Source: Doris montereyensis (taxonomy: Eukaryota > Mollusca > Gastropoda > Nudibranchia > Dorididae). From it: a stretch of 64,000 nt of DNA. A program made the position numbers and the translations under genes. The stretch lies in contig JAXRKP010001285.1 of the NCBI GenBank assembly GCA_037039925.1, positions 31,001 to 95,000 of the forward strand. Reading direction: 5' to 3'. The stretch's first letter is position 1; each line of letters begins with the position of its first letter. Under the pieces are notes generated by a model, which saw nothing but the letters and a program-made list of their open reading frames with translations, was not told where the DNA came from and searched no databases. This document shows positions 58,925-64,000 of this stretch, piece by piece.

Positions 58925-60645
58925 TACACACACACACACACATAGTACACACACACAGACACACACACATAGTACACACACACAGTACACACAGAGTACA
59001 CACACAGAGTACACACACACACACAGTGCACACACACAGAGTACGCACACACAGAGTACACACGCACACACACACACACAGAGTATACACACAGAGTACA
59101 CACACAGAGTACACACACACAGAGTACACACACGGAGTACACACATACACAGTACACACACAGAGTACACACACAGTACATACACAGAGCACACACAGAG
59201 TACGCACACACAGAGTACACACACACAGAGTACACACACACAGAGTACACACACAGAGTACACACACACAGTACACACACAGAGCACACACACACAGAGA
59301 ACACACACACAGTACACACACAGAGCACACACACACAGAGTACGCACACACAGAGTACACACGCACACACAAAGTACACACACAGAGTACACACACAGTA
59401 CACACACAGAGTACACACACACACAATACACACACACACATATTACAGACACACAGAGTACACACACACAGAGTACACACACACACACACAGAGTACACA
59501 CGCACACACAAAGTACACACACACAGAGTACACACGCATAGTACACACACACAGAGTACACACACAGAGTACACACACACAGAGTACACACACACAGAGT
59601 ACACACACACACACAGAGTACACACGCACACACAAAGTACACACACACAGAGTACACACACATATTACACACACAGAGTACACACACACAGAGTACACAC
59701 ACAGAGTACACACGCACACACAAAGTACACACACAGAGTACACACACACAGTACACACACAGAGTACACACACACAGAGTACACACACACACATAGTACA
59801 GACACACAGAGTACACACACACAGAGTACACACACACACACAGAGTACACACGCACACACAAAGTACACACACACAGAGTACACACGCATAGTACACACA
59901 CACAGAGTACACACACAGTACACACACACAGAGTACACACACACAGAGTACACACACAGAGTACACACATAGCACACACACACAGAGTACACACACAGAG
60001 TACACACACACAGAGTACACACACACAGAGTACCGACACATAGTACACACACACAGAGTACACACACACAGAGTACACACGCATAGTACACACACACAGA
60101 GTCCACACACACAGAGTACACACACACAGAGTACACACAGAGTACACACAGAGTACACACACACAGAGTACACACACAGAGTACACACACACAGAGTACA
60201 CACACAGAGTACACACACAGAGTACACACACAGAGTACACACACACAGAGTACACACACACAGAGTACACACAGAGTACACACACAGAGTACACACACAC
60301 AGAGTACACACACAGAGTACACACACAGAGTACACACACAGAGTACACACACAGAGTACACACACACAGAGTACACACACACAGAGTACACACACATAGT
60401 ACACACACACAGAGTACACACACACAGAGTACACACACAGAGTACACACACAGAGTACACACACAGAGTACACACACAGAGTATACACACACACTACACA
60501 CACACAAAGTACACACACACAGAGTACGCACACACATAGTACACATGCACACACAGAGTACGCACACAGAGCATACACAAATATTACACACATACACACA
60601 CAGTACACACATAGAGAGCACACATACACACACACACACACACAC
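58925..60645. repeat. CA-rich 13-16-bp minisatellite
   Basis: Units of ACACACACAGAGTAC with CA number varying, well over 100 copies. The minus strand stays open for 591 codons of Cys, Val, Leu and Tyr (CVCTLCVYSV), which is only the repeat read in frame. Confidence 0.97.
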
Positions 60646-61143
60646 ACAGGTGCCAGCCCCCACATCCCATAAGACGTTAAAATGTCAGTTTTAAAATCTC
60701 CGTGTAGTTATAAAAGTATATAACAGTAAAAGAAGTATCAAATCTAAGAAATGTAATTATATATACATCACAGTGTTAAAGATGTCACACATCAACAAAA
60801 CACCGAACCCTTACCACGGGTTTAAGACACAAAAACCATCGGGGGTGGGGGGTGGGGGAAGTGGGGGGGGTGGTGGTGTCAGAGTAAGGCATTGTGTATA
60901 GATTTCTTCCGTTTCACCTTTGAGTCTAAATGTTAGTCGATACCTCCAGCAAGTACAACAGCGAGTACTAATTTGACTTCTTTTATTTTACGCCACCGCT
61001 AGAGACTTAAATTACCGGCAAAAAAAATATTGTGGGGCCTACGCATCCATGTCGACATTTGTTTCATGTTAGCGACACGCCAAGGCAAGTAGTCACAGAA
61101 GTCGTTTGAGAACACACGAGCTTAGATCTAGTGAACGTTTCCA
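60646..61143. other. Spacer with a G-rich run
   Basis: Unique DNA with a G-rich stretch (60840-60877) of four or more G-runs. No gene is seen. Confidence 0.65.
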
Positions 61144-61151
61144 GCTCGCTA

Positions 61152-62071
<920 letters not shown>

Positions 62072-62416
62072 ACTCGCTACAACCTGTTCTGCATGCGAAG
62101 GCGAAACGGTTTCGGCAGACGACCAACGCCTCGCTTTGGCTCCAGGGAAGGAAGTGTGGCGGGATCTTCTGGCAGGACCTCGAAGCGATGAAAAATGCCG
62201 GACAGAAACAGGAACAGTTCCATCTCAGCTAAAGCAGCCCCCATGCACGATCTTCGCCCTGTCTCATGTTAGATACATCAGAAAAAAGGAAGAAGAAGAA
62301 ACATGTGGTAAAACGGTTTGTTCATAAGCGGTTCCAGTGAGGACATGACAGGTAAATATTGAAGTTGAAGTCCTATAGGGACATAGACTTGGCAAAATTA
62401 CGTACAAGCAAATAAG

Positions 62417-62460
62417 GTAAGATAAGATAAGACTTCATTATTTTCCCAAAGGAAATTCGC
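62417..62460 (-). mobile_element. LINE/SINE 3' tail remnant
   Basis: On the minus strand: GAATTTCCTTTGGGAAAATA, then GTCTTATCTTATCTTA. This is a common terminal motif of RTE-like retrotransposons with a short repeated tail. Only the tail is visible. Confidence 0.35.
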
Positions 62461-62499
62461 TCTGGTCAAATAAAGAAAAGGGACAAAGATTGGGGTGTA

Positions 62500-62765
62500 G
62501 CGTCGGGGGCCTAGCGGTTGGGGTGCCGGACTTGGGATCTTGAAATCCCTGGTTCGAATTCTGGCAAAGCTAGGCCCGACGTTGTGTTCCTTGGGAAAGA
62601 CGCTTAATACGCACTTCACCACTTGACCCAGGTGCAGAATGGGTACAATCACTAGCTTGGGAGTAAAACCCTGCGTCAGACTAGCGTCCTGTTCAGGAGG
62701 TGGCTATTATCACCTTACAAAAACAGAGATAAGCTCCGGCTTTATGGGCCGTAATGGCCTTGAAG
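62500..62765 (+). mobile_element. SINE family A, complete tRNA-derived copy
   Basis: The tRNA-like head has the A-box region CTAGCGGTTGGGGTG (62511-62525) and the B box GGTTCGAATTC (62551-62561). The body reads GTTCCTTGGGAAAGACGCTT, GACCCAGGTGCAGAATGGGT, GCGTCAGACTAGCGTCCTG and GATAAGCTCCGGC. Two shorter copies in this window (7140-7345 minus, 52877-53000) confirm the family and its boundaries. Confidence 0.88.
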
Positions 62766-62835
62766 GAACTTTGGGCACCAGACAAGATCGAACCGGTGAC
62801 CTCAGCGTTAGTCCCCATCGCCTCGTCATTGTTGT
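62766..62835 (-). mobile_element. tRNA-like SINE head (family D)
   Basis: Minus strand: GACGAGGCGATGGGGACTAA, then GGTCACCGGTTCGATCTTGT with a B box. It adjoins the 3' end of the family A copy. Confidence 0.5.
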
Positions 62836-62914
62836 CTGTCTCGCTTGATGGATGTCGTCTTTCCAGCTGTTTCTTCAAGGTCTTTCGCCACCTATTGTCT
62901 CCCAGAAGAGCAAG

Positions 62915-62990
62915 GGAAGCACGGTGGTCCAAAAGGTATGGTGTCTGCCTCGCAACCAAAAGGTCGTGGGTTCGTGTCACGTAAGGTTGA
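62915..62990 (+). mobile_element. tRNA-like SINE head (family B-like)
   Basis: GCACGGTGGTCCAAAAGGTA, GTCTGCCTCGCAACCAAAAG and GTCGTGGGTTCGTGTCACG give A and B boxes with a nearly tRNA-like fold. It cannot be a functional tRNA gene because the 3' acceptor half does not pair. Confidence 0.55.
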
Positions 62991-64000
62991 CTTGTTTGTG
63001 GAGTATTTCAGAAAAAAAAACGTTTCCCTCATTGAAGATCACGTGGCTGTTTACAGGGAAGTCCGGCAAAATATTACAAAAATATCCTACCAAAAGCACC
63101 GAGATCAAATCAAAATCAAATCAACATCTAGACGACCGATATGCCCTATCCATTTCCATTTTATTTTGGTGACCAATTCAGTGGCAACTGCTACCACTTA
63201 AAGGTAATTGTTTTTGGTTTTGTTGATTTAAAAAAAATCTCCCTACATTGTCATAATATCATAATAATATGTGGTATGAAATAATCCCCTAGTCATAGCT
63301 TTCCACCACCATCATCATCATCTTGCCTTTTCACCCTATACCAGGGTATAGGCCATGAACAACATACTTCCACTTATTCCTATTTTGGGAAACTCATAAA
63401 GGGGGGGGGGGAGGGGCTGGGGAGGCCATTTTTGCCGAAAATGGGACAAATCTAGTTTATCATACTATTGCATGGAGCAGTTCATTCCCGTCACAACGAT
63501 ATTAAAAGAAGTATCGATTCTTTGAATTTATACGATTTTTTAGAAACGATACAGGCCTATCTTTCAACACAGCTATTATATGATAAAAGCCAGAAATATT
63601 ATTTACAGTACGGCAAGTTGGTACTCATTTTCATCGGCACAATAAACGCTATTTAAAATAGATCTTATTTGAGGATCCATTATGAATGTTGCCTTAAATC
63701 GTCCTGGAAATACGTGACATATTCCGCGCACCTATTATCAAAAGACACCATCTCAAAACGAGTAAAAAGATGCTGGTGCACTTGAAACAGAGTCAATAAG
63801 AAGTAGTTGAGAGATTCTCAAAGTTTTAGGATGTTTCAATGTATTATCCTACTCTTTTCTTAGGTTTATGGGAAAAAATAAGAGAAAAATACGATTTTTT
63901 TGAAAATGTCGTTTTTGTTCATTATTTCTATCTACTTTTTTTTTTATTTCTCAACGTATCTTGATGAAATTTGGTATGGATGATGAGTGGGGAAAACAAA
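62991..64000. other. Window end, nothing recognised
   Basis: Unique AT-rich DNA with a G-run (63402-63412). The short frames show no known domain. Confidence 0.6.

Noticed and set aside
58890..60665. A 591-codon Cys/Val/Leu/Tyr open frame on the minus strand
   Set aside because: It is the CA-rich array read in frame. The composition is only CVC/TLCVYSV, with no start context and no non-repeat domain, and other frames of the same array are also open.
62500..62990. Functional tRNA genes
   Set aside because: A and B boxes are present, but acceptor and anticodon stems do not pair fully. The sequences occur as SINE heads with repeated bodies.

Overview
This is eukaryotic (animal) genomic DNA dominated by one large split gene on the minus strand. 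Its exons together encode a NOMO (nodal modulator) protein: a signal-peptide-bearing ER membrane protein with a long lumenal chain of beta-sandwich (carboxypeptidase-regulatory-like/Ig-like) domains and a C-terminal membrane segment. In known animals NOMO works with nicalin and TMEM147 (BOS complex) beside the Sec61 multipass translocon. I place thirteen exons with confidence, from the start codon at 42618 to a stop at 2650. Exon 2 is only a weak candidate, and one expected exon (about 50 residues) is missing. The SINEs, the LINE and the PIF/Harbinger and hAT-like remnants, together with the divergence of NOMO, suggest a non-vertebrate metazoan, most likely a mollusc. That taxonomic call is inference.

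Layout: 1-1430 is a possible DNA transposon with about 95-bp inverted ends. 1486-2107 is a 55-bp minisatellite. 2650-42618 is the NOMO gene. Its introns hold minisatellites (19- to 63-bp units), SINE copies, a decayed LINE (36830-39810) and LINE fragments. 42747-42868 is a GAA tract 130 bp upstream of the start codon. 43015-48150 is a 5-kb array of a 53-bp unit directly upstream of the gene. 48140-53000 holds SINE pieces, a 38-bp array, a 33-bp array and a Harbinger-like element carrying a MADF-domain remnant. 52433-60645 is mostly further arrays (19, 29, 25, 38/20 and 14 bp). 61152-62071 is a GAACCG-rich element that may be hAT-like. 62417-63000 is a cluster of SINE/LINE ends. The last kilobase shows nothing I recognise. 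By my rough count more than half the window is tandem repeat.

The most interesting points concern how repeats and gene interact. The array downstream of exon 13 is built from copies of that exon's own 5' splice site (last exon bases plus GTAA), giving some 30 decoy donors. The array next to exon 8 also contains the first intron bases. Exon 12 has a TTA microsatellite where its polypyrimidine tract should be. A small dispersed repeat (8 copies) sits beside or inside several arrays and appears to have seeded them.

The stretch 24.1-31.7 kb is a mosaic of two different arrays. Words from one unique sequence recur in it in the same order at least twice and probably three times. This looks like a consensus/assembly artefact and may have swallowed the missing NOMO exon. 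Compensating one-base indels in several NOMO exons, often at homopolymers, also point to residual long-read errors. I see no bacterial, viral or CRISPR content.
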